In this document: piece after piece, positions 52,587 through 61,529 of the stretch
How the letters are laid out: every line of letters begins with the position of its first letter
How positions within the stretch are numbered: position 1 is the stretch's first letter
Source: Bradyrhizobiaceae bacterium
Lineage (GTDB): Bacteria; Pseudomonadota; Alphaproteobacteria; Rhizobiales; Xanthobacteraceae
Reading direction: 5' to 3'
DNA length: 64,000 nucleotides
Assembly (NCBI GenBank): GCA_020544565.1
Contig: CP078014.1
Span: 1,579,874-1,643,873 of the forward strand
The notes under the pieces: generated by a model
What the model was told of the DNA's origin: nothing
Database searches by the model: none
Seen by the model: only the letters and a program-made list of their open reading frames with translations
Program-made: the position numbers and the translations under genes

Positions 52587-52936
52587 AGCCCGATGCATGC
52601 CTCGTTCAAGGTCAGTCTGCGGCCGCTTCGCCGCCGGCTCATCCGGCAGCGATAGCACCCTCTGCTTGGTGGCAATAACAAGCGCGATCTCAGCAGTCGC
52701 TGCTGTCCTAAGGCAACTGCCAGGCTGGCTTATTTATCATGCCGAACCGGCAAAACCACGCAAGGTTCTCCGCAATCTCGCCGTTGACATCGGCGCGGGT
52801 GCCCAATCTGCGCCACCAGCGCCGCAGTAACCCAGATACTCCGTGCGCGTTGTGCACTGGCAGCATCGTGATGTCGGCTCGCTCGAGCAGAATACATCCC
52901 GCACTGAGACGCAGGACACCCGTCAACGAGCTGCAT
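52587..52936. other. Intergenic region, nothing recognised
   Basis: 350 bases between a plus-strand gene and a convergent minus-strand gene. No terminator, RNA or reliable frame is seen; frames here resemble shadows. Confidence 0.4.
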
Positions 52937-53341
52937 TCACTCCGGATGCGGACCAAACGCTCCATGCAGACGAGCGTCGTGAGTCTCGAAATGGCGCGAC
53001 AACCACGCATCGAGCCGCGCGGACAAGTCTTCGCGGCCCGCCATTTCATCGTCACGATCAAAGTTGTCGATCAAACACAGTATCTCATCGAGCAGGCGCT
53101 CGTGATCCTCCTTGTGCTGCGGCAATTGATCGTAACCGCGTTCACGCATGAAACGCTCTTCCAGCGCGAAATGCCCCGAGATGGCTTTGATCATATCGTC
53201 GAAGAAAGCCGGAGCCCCGCGGGGTTCACTGATCAACAATTGCTCATAGATTTGATTGATCTGCTCGATCAGGTCCCTGTGCTCGTGATCGATGTCTTCG
53301 ATCCCGACGCTGTAGTGATCCTTCCACCGCAATAGAGCCAT
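52937..53341 (-). CDS. Bacteriohemerythrin, second copy
   Basis: The product starts at ATG 53341 (MALLRWKDHYSVGI) with AGGTGA six bases upstream, 134 residues. The di-iron ligand segments are DHEHRDLIEQ, GHFALEERFMRERG, QHKEDHERLLDE and RHFETHDARLHGA, nearly identical in layout to the copy at 33595-33999. The two share a common origin and may be functionally paired with the two operons that flank them. Confidence 0.9.
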   Translation of the reverse strand: MALLRWKDHYSVGIEDIDHEHRDLIEQINQIYEQLLISEPRGAPAFFDDMIKAISGHFALEERFMRERGYDQLPQHKEDHERLLDEILCLIDNFDRDDEMAGREDLSARLDAWLSRHFETHDARLHGAFGPHPE

Positions 53342-53486
53342 CGTCATTCACCTGAATACGAATCCATCGCACCACCGGAACATGTCAGAACTTTTCGGTC
53401 GACCTGGCGGAAAAGCCTCTGGCGTCGAAAAAGATTTTCTCCTGATCGACAGGCCAAAAGGCTAATTGGGAGCTGATGGTGGCACC

Positions 53487-53500
53487 TTGACCAAAATCAA
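53487..53500. promoter_or_regulatory. Crp/Fnr-type box upstream of the DUF59 gene
   Basis: TTGAC-caaa-ATCAA, 66 bases before ATG 53567 and 146 bases before the hemerythrin start on the other strand. Confidence 0.65.
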
Positions 53501-53566
53501 CACGCCTTCGCCGACACCTTTTAATAGTATCAGATACAACAACGCGCCGATCAGCGAGGCGATCAA

Positions 53567-53863
53567 ATGAATGAAGACATCCTGACTGCGCTGAAGACGG
53601 TCATCGATCCCGAGTTCGGCGTCAATATCGTTGACCTGGGGTTGGTCTACGAGGTCGCGCGTAACGCGAACGGTATCGACATCGCGTTGACCATGACCAC
53701 GCCCGCCTGCCCGCTTGGCGAGATGATGCGGGAAGAGATAAAGCTGGCGCTGCACGCGCGCTTCCCCGACACGCCTGCCGTGCGCGTCGAATTGGTGTGG
53801 GACCCGCCGTGGTCGCCCGAGCTGATGAGCGAGGAATCACGCCGACAGCTCGGTATCGTTTAG
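53567..53863 (+). CDS. MIP18/DUF59-family iron-sulfur assembly protein (PaaD/SufT-like)
   Basis: The 98-residue protein starts MNEDILTALKTVIDPEFGVN. It has the family pattern VNIVDLGLVYEVAR followed by LTMTTPACPLGEMMREEI (Cys in the CxxG-type turn) and VELVWDPPWSPELMSEESRR. Such proteins help mature iron-sulfur clusters of aerobic or anaerobic enzymes. As a free single-domain protein it could serve the iron-sulfur-rich enzymes of this island. Confidence 0.85.
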   Translation: MNEDILTALKTVIDPEFGVNIVDLGLVYEVARNANGIDIALTMTTPACPLGEMMREEIKLALHARFPDTPAVRVELVWDPPWSPELMSEESRRQLGIV

Positions 53864-54079
53864 GCCGACCTCACGGGTGCCGCCCGCGGCCGGCCCCGCG
53901 ACAGTGTACGAGAGAGAGAGAAATGACCCGCGCATGGCGCCGGCTACGGCCGTCGCGATCGGATTCATTTTATCGATGATGTTCGGCATGCCCCGTCAAT
54001 CTGCCTGCAGTCACCGGATTGCGCATCCAGTATGATCCCGCCGCTTCCGCGCTACTAATTTGCGTCACGAAGCATGGCG

Positions 54080-54292
54080 TCAGAAAACATGGCGTCCCGA
54101 AAGCAATAACACGGCCAGGCCGCCAAACAGGATTCCTCCACCGGCAATGGTGGTAATGACTCCGAATATGATCGCGACCAGCGCGAGGACGGCGGTCCAG
54201 TGCTGAGTTCGAGGGATTGACGCAATCATGGCCGGTATCTTCGCTGCCGCAAGGAGCTGTCCATCACGCTTCGGCACCATCCAGCCCAGCAA
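54080..54292 (-). CDS. Small two-span membrane protein (70 aa)
   Basis: After a basic start (MLGWMVPKRDGQLLAAAKIP) come HWTAVLALVAIIFGVITTIA and GGILFGGLAVLLLSG, two hydrophobic spans with Gly-rich turns. A start at the third Met (about residue 22) is also possible. Function unknown; it sits just before the Crp/Fnr gene and diverges from it. Confidence 0.45.
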   Translation of the reverse strand: MLGWMVPKRDGQLLAAAKIPAMIASIPRTQHWTAVLALVAIIFGVITTIAGGGILFGGLAVLLLSGRHVF

Positions 54293-54319
54293 GGCACGGC
54301 GAGTTCAGCCGAGTCTCGC

Positions 54320-54333
54320 TTGACGTCAGTCAA
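54320..54333. promoter_or_regulatory. Crp/Fnr-type box before the regulator gene
   Basis: TTGAC-gtca-GTCAA, a perfect 5-4-5 inverted repeat 65 bases before ATG 54399. It suggests autoregulation of the Crp/Fnr gene. Confidence 0.75.
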
Positions 54334-54398
54334 GCAATAAATCGCACCTTCAGCACAAACATATAGCGCCACTCCATTTCTAAGCCGGGAGAATAGCC

Positions 54399-55088
54399 GT
54401 GCTCCAACCCGATTGGAATGCCGTCCGAGCCCTGCCGCTGTTTCGCAGCATGAGTGAAAAGACTTTTACTACGCTAACCGCAACTGCCGTACAGCAAAGC
54501 TTCCCACAGCACGTCGAATTGATCACCGAAGGAAATACACCGGATTTCCTGCATATCGCGTTTCAGGGCACCGTCGAGCTGTTCAGCGTCCATAATGGGC
54601 ACCAGGCGACGGTCGACATCCTGCGGCCGATGACACCCTTCATTCTGGCCGCCGTGATCCGTGATGATGTCTATCTCAGCTTGGCACGAACGCTAACCAC
54701 CACCCAACTCATTTCGATACCGGCCCAGTCGGCGCGCGATGCGTTCGACCGCGATCTCGCCTTCGCCCGCGCCATCGCCGATGAACTGGCCGAGCGCTAT
54801 TGCGACACCGTGCGCTCGCTCAAAAACGAAAAATTGCGCACCGGCACGAAGCGGCTTGCAAACTGGATCCTGCGTGCCGACGCCTTGCAGGGCAATCGGC
54901 GCATTATCGAACTCGCCTTCGGTAAACGCACGCTGGCGGCAAGCCTGGGAATGACACCGGAATATCTGTCGCGAAGCTTGGCGCGGCTGACGCGATACGG
55001 TGTAAGGGTTCACGGACGCGATATCGTCATAGAGGACTTCCAGGCATTGGAGCGTTTCGCCAATCCCAATGCACTCATTGACGGCTGA
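54399..55088 (+). CDS. Crp/Fnr-family regulator without the Fnr cysteines
   Basis: The 229-residue protein has the cyclic-nucleotide-binding-like fold at 20-130 and a winged helix at about 145-215. The recognition helix TLAASLGMTPEYLSRSLARL has E188-x-x-S191-R192, the combination that recognises TTGA half-sites. Only one Cys is present (135), so it lacks the Cys set that carries the [4Fe-4S] cluster of Fnr. This matches Dnr/Nnr or FixK-like regulators that sense NO or respond to other signals. The upstream site suggests it regulates itself. It is a good candidate for the regulator of the boxes in this island. Confidence 0.82.
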   Translation: MLQPDWNAVRALPLFRSMSEKTFTTLTATAVQQSFPQHVELITEGNTPDFLHIAFQGTVELFSVHNGHQATVDILRPMTPFILAAVIRDDVYLSLARTLTTTQLISIPAQSARDAFDRDLAFARAIADELAERYCDTVRSLKNEKLRTGTKRLANWILRADALQGNRRIIELAFGKRTLAASLGMTPEYLSRSLARLTRYGVRVHGRDIVIEDFQALERFANPNALIDG

Positions 55089-55145
55089 GATCCGCTGCAC
55101 CATCGGTCAATTGTCGGATGTCCGATGTCATTCCACTTGGCCCAG

Positions 55146-55862
55146 TCAGACGCCCAGATAGCGCAACATTGCTTCGCGATCGGTGGCGAGCGCCGCGGGT
55201 GTGCCGTTATAGACAATCCGTCCCTTGGCGATAACGACGCAGCGATCGGCAAGGGTCGTGAGGGTTTCGATGTCCTTGTCGACCACCAGAACGGCGACGC
55301 CGCTGGACCGCAGCCGACGAATTGTGGCCCATATCTCCTGTCGGATGAGCGGCGCGAGCCCTTCGGTAGCCTCGTCGAGGATGAGTAAATCGGGATTGGT
55401 CATCAACGCACGGCCGATGGCCAGCATTTGCCGCTCGCCGCCCGATAGATTGGCGCCCATATTGCGTAGCCGCTCCTTGAGCCGCGGAAATAATTCGAGA
55501 ATATGCTCGAACGTCCAACCGGCTTTCTGATCCCGGCCCGATCGTGCAGCCATCACCAGGTTTTCATGGACCGTCAACTTGGGAAAAATGCCGCCGCCTT
55601 CCGGCACCATGGCGATCCCGGCTAACGCCACCAGATGCGTGGGCGCGCCCGTCATATCCCTGCCGTGAACGTGCACCGTCCCTTGCCGTGGCCGTATCAG
55701 CCCGAGCAGCGTGCGCAATGTCGTCGTTTTGCCCATTCCGTTGCGGCCCATGAGACTGACCGTCTCTCCCCGACCCACTGTCAAGTCGATTCCATGGAGG
55801 ACATGGCTCGTACCATAATAGGCGTGGATTCCTTTTGCCTCGATTGTCGCCATGTTGCTCAT
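55146..55862 (-). CDS. livF: Liv-type ATPase LivF
   Basis: The 238-residue ATPase has Walker A GRNGMGKTTTL, signature LSGGERQM and Walker B LLILDEATEGLAP. It has the canonical LivF end DKDIETLTTLADRCVVIAKG. It starts MSNMATIEAKGIHAYYGTSH, overlapping the LivMG gene. It is the last gene of the operon that begins with the ligase at 61379. Confidence 0.9.
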   Translation of the reverse strand: MSNMATIEAKGIHAYYGTSHVLHGIDLTVGRGETVSLMGRNGMGKTTTLRTLLGLIRPRQGTVHVHGRDMTGAPTHLVALAGIAMVPEGGGIFPKLTVHENLVMAARSGRDQKAGWTFEHILELFPRLKERLRNMGANLSGGERQMLAIGRALMTNPDLLILDEATEGLAPLIRQEIWATIRRLRSSGVAVLVVDKDIETLTTLADRCVVIAKGRIVYNGTPAALATDREAMLRYLGV

Positions 55863-57637
55863 TCGGCCGCATCCTGATGCCCCAGATAGGCATCTTGCAC
55901 GGCGTAGTCGGCCCGCACTTGATCCACCGGGCCGGCAGCAATCACCTTGCCGTTCACCATGACCGTGAGAGTGTCGGCAATCGCGAATACCGCGTCCATA
56001 TCATGCTCGATCAGAATCAATGTGTGATCGCGCGCGACGACCTTCAACAACTCCAGAATCTCACGGCTCTCCTGCGCGCCCATGCCCGCGAGCGGCTCGT
56101 CGAGCAGGAATAGCTCGGGCTCGGTGGCAAGAACCATCGCGATCTCGAGCTTGCGGCGGTCACCATGGCTCAACGCGGATGCCGCCTCATGGCTTCGCGC
56201 CCCGAGGCCGCAACGATCGAGCGCGCGGTTCGCATTTTGGGCCACATCGACAAGCTGCGATGCCGCGCGGAAAAATCGCATTGATGACGGCAGCCGAGAC
56301 TGCGCCGCAATGCGGCAATTTTGAAAGCAACTGAGTGACGGATAGATGTTTGTGATCTGAAAACTGCGGCCGATACCCATACGTGAAATGGAATCGGGAG
56401 ACAGCCCGGTGATGTCGAGCCCTTTGTAACGGATATGGCCGTCGGTCGGCTGCGATTCGCCAGACAGCATATTGATCAATGTTGTTTTGCCAGCGCCATT
56501 GGGTCCGATCACGGCATGCACCTGACCGGGGGTGAATCGCAGCGAAGCGCAATTGACGGCCACCAGACCGAAAAAGCGCTTGGTGAGATTTTCGACTTCC
56601 AGAATCGGACCATCCCTCGCAGCCACATTGACCGGGCGCGGCCTAGGCCTGACGGCAAGATTGCCCGGCTGCGATCGAGATCGCGGCGCGCTTCCGGTCA
56701 CCCTCAGCAACAGGGCGGCAATTCCGTTGGGCAATATCAGGACAACGGCGACAACGAACGCGCCCATGATCAACAGCCAATGCTCTGTCAGACCCGACAG
56801 CAGATCCTCCAGAAGCACGAAGACGAAGGCACCGATGACCGGGCCGAACAGGGTGCCGGAGCCGCCAAGGATAACGACCATCAGCACGCGGCCGGATTCA
56901 CGCCACGCCATGTGAGCGGGGTTGATATAGCCAAATTGCGTGGCGCCGAGATAACCCGCGAGCCCGGCCAGCATGCCGGCGATGGAAAAACTGACAAGCT
57001 TGTAGCGGTCTATAGGAAACCCGAGCGCCCGGGTACGTCCCTGGTTGACCCGCATCGCGGTGATGACCTGCCCGAAGGGAGACCGCAAAAGCATCCACAA
57101 CAGCGTCGCAGTCGCAAGCAGCACCGCAAATACGACGTAATACAAGGTCGTACGGTTCTGCAGGTCCAATAGCGTGATGCCGCCCAGGCCAAGCCGAGGC
57201 GCGGTGTTGATATAAAGTCCGTCGGATCCGCCGAAGCCACGCGCATCGTTGAAGAAATAGTAGACCATCTGCGCAAACGCCAGCGTGATCATGATGAAGT
57301 AGACGCCGGACGTCCGGATCGAGAGCCAGCCGATCGCGGCCGCCGCGACACCGCATACGACCAGCGTGACCGGTAGTGTCGCCCACATGGATATCAAGCC
57401 GGCGTCGCGTGTCAGGATGGCAAGGCTATACCCGCCGAGGCCGTAGAACGCCGCATGTCCGAAGGAGACGAGACCTGTGAACCCCACCAGCAGATCAAGG
57501 CTCATCGCAAATGTCGCAAGCACCAGGATTTGCGTGATGAGTTGGACATGAAACCGGTCGCTGACAAAAGGCACCGCCGCAAGCGCGATTGTCGCAATGA
57601 GCAGCAAAATCACAATCGATCGCGAGAACTCCGGCAT
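55859..57637 (-). CDS. Fused LivM-LivG permease-ATPase
   Basis: A 592-residue fusion. Residues 1 to about 320 are a LivM permease with nine to ten spans (for example TFAMSLDLLVGFTGLVSFGH and GGSGTLFGPVIGAFVFVLLE). A linker rich in Pro/Arg/Ser (about 325-345) leads to a LivG ATPase with Walker A GPNGAGKTT, an ALSHGDRRKLEIAM signature variant, Walker B LFLLDEPLAG and LILIEHDMDAVFAIADT. Fusion fixes a one-to-one ratio of permease and ATPase. The substrate is probably an aromatic or alicyclic carboxylate, judging by the adjacent ligase. It overlaps livF and is one base from livH. Confidence 0.88.
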   Translation of the reverse strand: MPEFSRSIVILLLIATIALAAVPFVSDRFHVQLITQILVLATFAMSLDLLVGFTGLVSFGHAAFYGLGGYSLAILTRDAGLISMWATLPVTLVVCGVAAAAIGWLSIRTSGVYFIMITLAFAQMVYYFFNDARGFGGSDGLYINTAPRLGLGGITLLDLQNRTTLYYVVFAVLLATATLLWMLLRSPFGQVITAMRVNQGRTRALGFPIDRYKLVSFSIAGMLAGLAGYLGATQFGYINPAHMAWRESGRVLMVVILGGSGTLFGPVIGAFVFVLLEDLLSGLTEHWLLIMGAFVVAVVLILPNGIAALLLRVTGSAPRSRSQPGNLAVRPRPRPVNVAARDGPILEVENLTKRFFGLVAVNCASLRFTPGQVHAVIGPNGAGKTTLINMLSGESQPTDGHIRYKGLDITGLSPDSISRMGIGRSFQITNIYPSLSCFQNCRIAAQSRLPSSMRFFRAASQLVDVAQNANRALDRCGLGARSHEAASALSHGDRRKLEIAMVLATEPELFLLDEPLAGMGAQESREILELLKVVARDHTLILIEHDMDAVFAIADTLTVMVNGKVIAAGPVDQVRADYAVQDAYLGHQDAAE

Positions 57638-57638
57638 G

Positions 57639-58511
57639 TCAGGAGGCCCTCACGCCATACAGTCCGCTTGGCCGCCACAGCAGGACTGCCGCCATCAACG
57701 CATACACGACCATGCTGGACAGCTCCGGGACCATGACCTTCCCGAACGTATCGGCAAGCCCGATCATCATCGATCCGATGAACGCGCCCTTGATTGAACC
57801 GATGCCCCCGATCACGACCACGACGAATGAGATGATCAGGATATTCTCGCCCATTCCCGGATAGACGGAGTTGATCGGGGCTGCCAGCATGCCGGCAAGA
57901 GCCGTCAGGGCCGCCCCGACACTGAATACAATGGCGAAAAGCCGGCCCGCATCGATACCAAGCAATTGCACCATTTCGCGGCTGCTCGAGCCCGCGCGTA
58001 TCATCATGCCGATGCGGGTGCCATGGATCGCCATGTACATTCCCGCCGCGCTCAGAATGCAGATACCGGAAATGAACAGGCGGTAAACCGGATAGGATTG
58101 CAGCTCGGTGAGCTGGACGACACCGGCAAGAACAGCCGGGACAGCCACGCCGTGCACGTCGTTGCCCCAAATGATCCGTTGCAGTTCGTTGAAGATCAGG
58201 ATGAGCCCGTAAGTCAGCAGCACCTGATACAGATGATCGCGATGGTACAGGAACGAGATGGCAAAGCGCTCGACCAGCCAGCCAAGCAGTAAGGTGGCCG
58301 GCAGCGCCAATGCGATGGCGATGGCCAGGCTTCCGGTCTTGTCCGAGAGCCAGTACGCCAGATAGGCGCCGATCATGTAGAAAGACCCGTGCGCCAGGTT
58401 GATGACGCCGAGTATCCCAAAGATCAACGTCAGCCCCGCAGCGATCAAAAACAGAAGAAGACCGTACTGAAGACCGTTCAGAAGCTGGATCGCAAAGGCA
58501 CCGGGGTCCAT
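57639..58511 (-). CDS. livH: Liv-type permease LivH
   Basis: This 290-residue protein has eight to nine spans, with the LivH start FAIQLLNGLQYGLLLFLIAA, the segment LGVINLAHGSFYMIGAYLAY, the EAA-like loop RAGSSSREMVQLLGIDAGRL and a GRLYGVR-like tail (VLLWRPSGLYGVRAS). It is complete, in contrast to the fragment at 33361-33495. It pairs with the LivM-LivG fusion. Confidence 0.9.
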   Translation of the reverse strand: MDPGAFAIQLLNGLQYGLLLFLIAAGLTLIFGILGVINLAHGSFYMIGAYLAYWLSDKTGSLAIAIALALPATLLLGWLVERFAISFLYHRDHLYQVLLTYGLILIFNELQRIIWGNDVHGVAVPAVLAGVVQLTELQSYPVYRLFISGICILSAAGMYMAIHGTRIGMMIRAGSSSREMVQLLGIDAGRLFAIVFSVGAALTALAGMLAAPINSVYPGMGENILIISFVVVVIGGIGSIKGAFIGSMMIGLADTFGKVMVPELSSMVVYALMAAVLLWRPSGLYGVRAS

Positions 58512-58530
58512 GAATCAACCTCGGTTTCAG

Positions 58531-59736
58531 TCAGGCCAATCCACAGCCGGTGCCGGGATCGCTGACTGCCTTTTGTGCAATTCCAACGACGGCATTGTCG
58601 CCATTCTTGACCTCGCGCAGGTAGACGTCCTGCACCGGGTTATGCGACTTGGAGAAATGCCAGGACCCGCGCGGACTGTCGAACCTGGTATCTTCCATGG
58701 CGCCGATCAGGGCCTTGGTCGCGCCGGTATCGCCCTTCACCTTGTCCATGGCCCCGATCAGCAGCCGGGCCGTATCGTAGCCCTGCACGGCATAGACATC
58801 GGCATCGCGGCCGGTTGCCTGTTTGAAGGCTGCGCGGAAACGAATATTGGCCGGCAACTGGAGGCTATCGGCGTAATGCAGCGTGGTGAAAACGCCCTCC
58901 GCCGCCTCGCCCTGTGCTCGCAGGGTTCCGTCCGTCAAAAACCCCGAACCGTAGAGCGGAATTCGCGCCTTCAATCCGGCGTCGCCGTAATCCTTGACGA
59001 ATTTGATCGCGCCGGCGCCGGCAAAGAATGCGAAAACCGCGTCGGGCTTCAACGCGGCGATTTCAGTCAAATTGGCCTGAAACTCCACATTTGGGAAAGG
59101 AACGAGAATTTCCTTGATCACCTCGCCGCCCGCTTTTTCGAAGCCCTCCCGGAACGCGCCGGTCATTTCCTTGCCTCCCGCATAATTCCAGGTCATCGAG
59201 ACGGCACGTTTGAGCCCGCGGCGCGCCATCTCGGTACCCATCGGAAAGCAGACCTGCCAGCTGCTGAACGAGGTCCGAAAAATATTCGGCCCGCACATTC
59301 CGCGCGTGACGGCATTTGCGCCCGCATTCGATATGATGGTGATCGTGCCTTCTTCACGTGCGATCTTGGCCATTGCCATCGCAACGCCCGAATGCACCGG
59401 ACCAGACAGAAAATCGACCTTCGCGCCAACGATCAGCTTATTGGTGTTGGCCGCCGCCTTGGCGGGATCCGCCTCGCTATCCAGCTGGATGAGCTCGAAT
59501 TCGCGACCGCCCATCTTGTTGCCGGCCTCTGCAAATCCGAGCTTCATGGCATCGGTAATGTTATGACCGAGCGCGGCATAAGTGCCGGTATACGGCAACA
59601 GCAATCCGATCTTGACCTTGGCTTGTTGACCGATAGCCGGACGCATCGGAACGAAGGTCGTGGCCGCAGCCACTCCAGCCGCGGTTGTCTGTCTCAGAAG
59701 TTCGCGACGCGATAGGTGTCGTTGCTTGTCGATCAT
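58531..59736 (-). CDS. Liv-type periplasmic substrate-binding protein
   Basis: The product starts at ATG 59736 (MIDKQRHLSRRELLRQTTAA), with a twin-Arg signal SRRELLRQ. Its mature part opens KVKIGLLLPYTGTYAALGHN, the LivK/amide-binding pattern, and continues to GPVHSGVAMAMAKIAREEGT and DVYAVQGYDTARLLIGAMD. It supplies acids to the LivH/LivMG/LivF membrane complex. Members of this subgroup beside benzoate-CoA ligases bind aromatic acids. Confidence 0.88.
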   Translation of the reverse strand: MIDKQRHLSRRELLRQTTAAGVAAATTFVPMRPAIGQQAKVKIGLLLPYTGTYAALGHNITDAMKLGFAEAGNKMGGREFELIQLDSEADPAKAAANTNKLIVGAKVDFLSGPVHSGVAMAMAKIAREEGTITIISNAGANAVTRGMCGPNIFRTSFSSWQVCFPMGTEMARRGLKRAVSMTWNYAGGKEMTGAFREGFEKAGGEVIKEILVPFPNVEFQANLTEIAALKPDAVFAFFAGAGAIKFVKDYGDAGLKARIPLYGSGFLTDGTLRAQGEAAEGVFTTLHYADSLQLPANIRFRAAFKQATGRDADVYAVQGYDTARLLIGAMDKVKGDTGATKALIGAMEDTRFDSPRGSWHFSKSHNPVQDVYLREVKNGDNAVVGIAQKAVSDPGTGCGLA

Positions 59737-59774
59737 CGTCGTCTCCAATTGAGGCAAGCTTCTGCGGCGGACCA

Positions 59775-61379
59775 TCAACCGTTGGCTGGTTGCCCTCCGG
59801 CCTTAGGCCGCAGCAGGAAGCGCTGTATTTTTCCGGTTGCCGTCTTCGGTAATTCAGCCACGAAGTTGACCCAACGAGGATATTTGTAGGGAGCCAAGCC
59901 GTCCTTACAGAATTCCATCAATTCGGCGGCGAGCGCGGTACTCCCAGCGTGCCCTTCCTTGAGCACGACGAAAGCTTCCGGCTTGACCAGATCTTCCTGA
60001 TCAACCCGGCCGACAACTGCCGCCTCGACAACCTCGGGATGCTCAACAAGCTTCGATTCAATCTCGAACGGCGAACACCAGATGCCGCCGACTTTCATCA
60101 TGTCGTCGCTGCGGCCGCAGTAATAGAAATAGCCCTGCGCGTCACGGCGATAGGTATCTCCGGTATTGAGCCAACCATCGACCATCGTCGTCGCCGTGCG
60201 CTCGGCATTGTTCCAATAGCAGCGCGCCGTCGAATCACCGGAAATGAACAGTTGACCGCTCTCGCCGTCGGCCACCTCGGCGCCGCACTCGTCCAGAATG
60301 CGTGCTGAATACCCGGGGACGATACGACCGCTCGATCCGGGCCTGATGTCCCCTGTCGTATTTGAGATGAAGATGTGCAGAGCTTCCGTCGAACCGATAC
60401 CGTCCATGATCCAAAGGCCGGTTTCCTCGTACCAGCGCCGAAGGACTTCTGCAGGAAGCGCCTCGCCGGCGGACACGCATTGTCGCACCGTGGCGAGGTC
60501 CGGCCTCTCCTTCGTAAAATGCTGCAGGTAGGCGGCATAAAGCGTTGGCACGCCGAAATACAGCGTCGGCCGGCATTGCTTGATGAGCGGAAAACTCGTC
60601 GACGGACCGGGACGATGTTCGTTCAACACCGCCGTGGCACCGACCCAAAGTGGAAAGGTGAGATTATTGCCGAGGCCATAGGCAAAGAACAATTTGGCTT
60701 CGGAGTAAAAGACATCGTCCTCGCGAATGCCCAACGTTTCGACACCGAACCGCTGACTGGTGACGACCATATCGCGATGGCGATGAACAGCGGCTTTTGG
60801 TTGTCCGGTGGAGCCGGAAGAGTAGAGCCAGAAGCAATCGGCATCGGCAGTTGCCGGCACCGCTTCAAATTCCGGATCGCTAACGGCGAGCAAAGCGGCC
60901 AGCGAATACTCCGCGCCGTCAGTGCAAAGAACCGTTCGTGGCGCCCGCACCGCGCCGGCAATTCCGGTCAAAACTTCTTCGGCAAATTCGGGCGAATAGA
61001 CAAGCGCGGCAGCGCCCGAGTCATCGATCATGTAGGCGTAGCTGTTCGATCGCAGGAGAGTGTTGAGCGGGACTGGAACGATCCCGGCCTTGATGGCCCC
61101 CCAAAACAGGTAGAAGAAGGCGGGACAATCCTTCACGATCATCAGCATGCGATCTCCGCGCTCAAGCCCCAGTCGCACAAGACCGGCTGCACAACGATTA
61201 ACGTTGGCCGCAAGCTCGGCGTAGGTGATCGCGGTGTCGCAGGTCTGGATCGCTATCTTGGCTCCGCGACCTTCGGAGATGTGCCGATCGATAAATAGAA
61301 CGGCCGCGTTGAAATTCGCCGCGAAGCGCAAGCCTGATGGTTGTTGAGAGATATCGACTTCGACCGTATGGCTCATCAT
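59775..61379 (-). CDS. Aromatic/alicyclic acid:CoA ligase (benzoate-CoA ligase family)
   Basis: The 534-residue AMP-forming acyl-CoA synthetase has the phosphate-binding loop LYSSGSTGQPKAAVH and the BadA-like substrate region SEAKLFFAYGLGNNLTFPLW. It continues to DGIGSTEALHIFISN and the hinge/Lys region YCGRSDDMMKVGGIWCSPFE and LPKTATGKIQRFLLR. Benzoate- and cyclohexanecarboxylate-CoA ligases share these features. ATG 61379 is preferred; GTG at 61427 extends it by 16 residues. First gene of the Liv operon and 94 bases from a Crp/Fnr box. Confidence 0.85.
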   Translation of the reverse strand: MMSHTVEVDISQQPSGLRFAANFNAAVLFIDRHISEGRGAKIAIQTCDTAITYAELAANVNRCAAGLVRLGLERGDRMLMIVKDCPAFFYLFWGAIKAGIVPVPLNTLLRSNSYAYMIDDSGAAALVYSPEFAEEVLTGIAGAVRAPRTVLCTDGAEYSLAALLAVSDPEFEAVPATADADCFWLYSSGSTGQPKAAVHRHRDMVVTSQRFGVETLGIREDDVFYSEAKLFFAYGLGNNLTFPLWVGATAVLNEHRPGPSTSFPLIKQCRPTLYFGVPTLYAAYLQHFTKERPDLATVRQCVSAGEALPAEVLRRWYEETGLWIMDGIGSTEALHIFISNTTGDIRPGSSGRIVPGYSARILDECGAEVADGESGQLFISGDSTARCYWNNAERTATTMVDGWLNTGDTYRRDAQGYFYYCGRSDDMMKVGGIWCSPFEIESKLVEHPEVVEAAVVGRVDQEDLVKPEAFVVLKEGHAGSTALAAELMEFCKDGLAPYKYPRWVNFVAELPKTATGKIQRFLLRPKAGGQPANG

Positions 61380-61473
61380 CTCGCTGACCTGCTTCTCGGC
61401 TCGAGGATATTGGTTCGAAGACCCCACTATTTGAGTTGGAAAAATTCATAACATTCGCAGATTGAATCACGCT

Positions 61474-61487
61474 TGACTTTGGTCAAC
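61474..61487. promoter_or_regulatory. Crp/Fnr-type box upstream of the ligase-Liv operon
   Basis: TTGAC-tttg-GTCAA, a perfect 5-4-5 inverted repeat. It lies 94 bases upstream of ATG 61379 and 42 bases downstream of the hydratase stop at 61530. Confidence 0.75.
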
Positions 61488-61529
61488 GGCGAAATGCGGC
61501 ATAAAAAGCCGAGCAACAGAACGGTTTCG

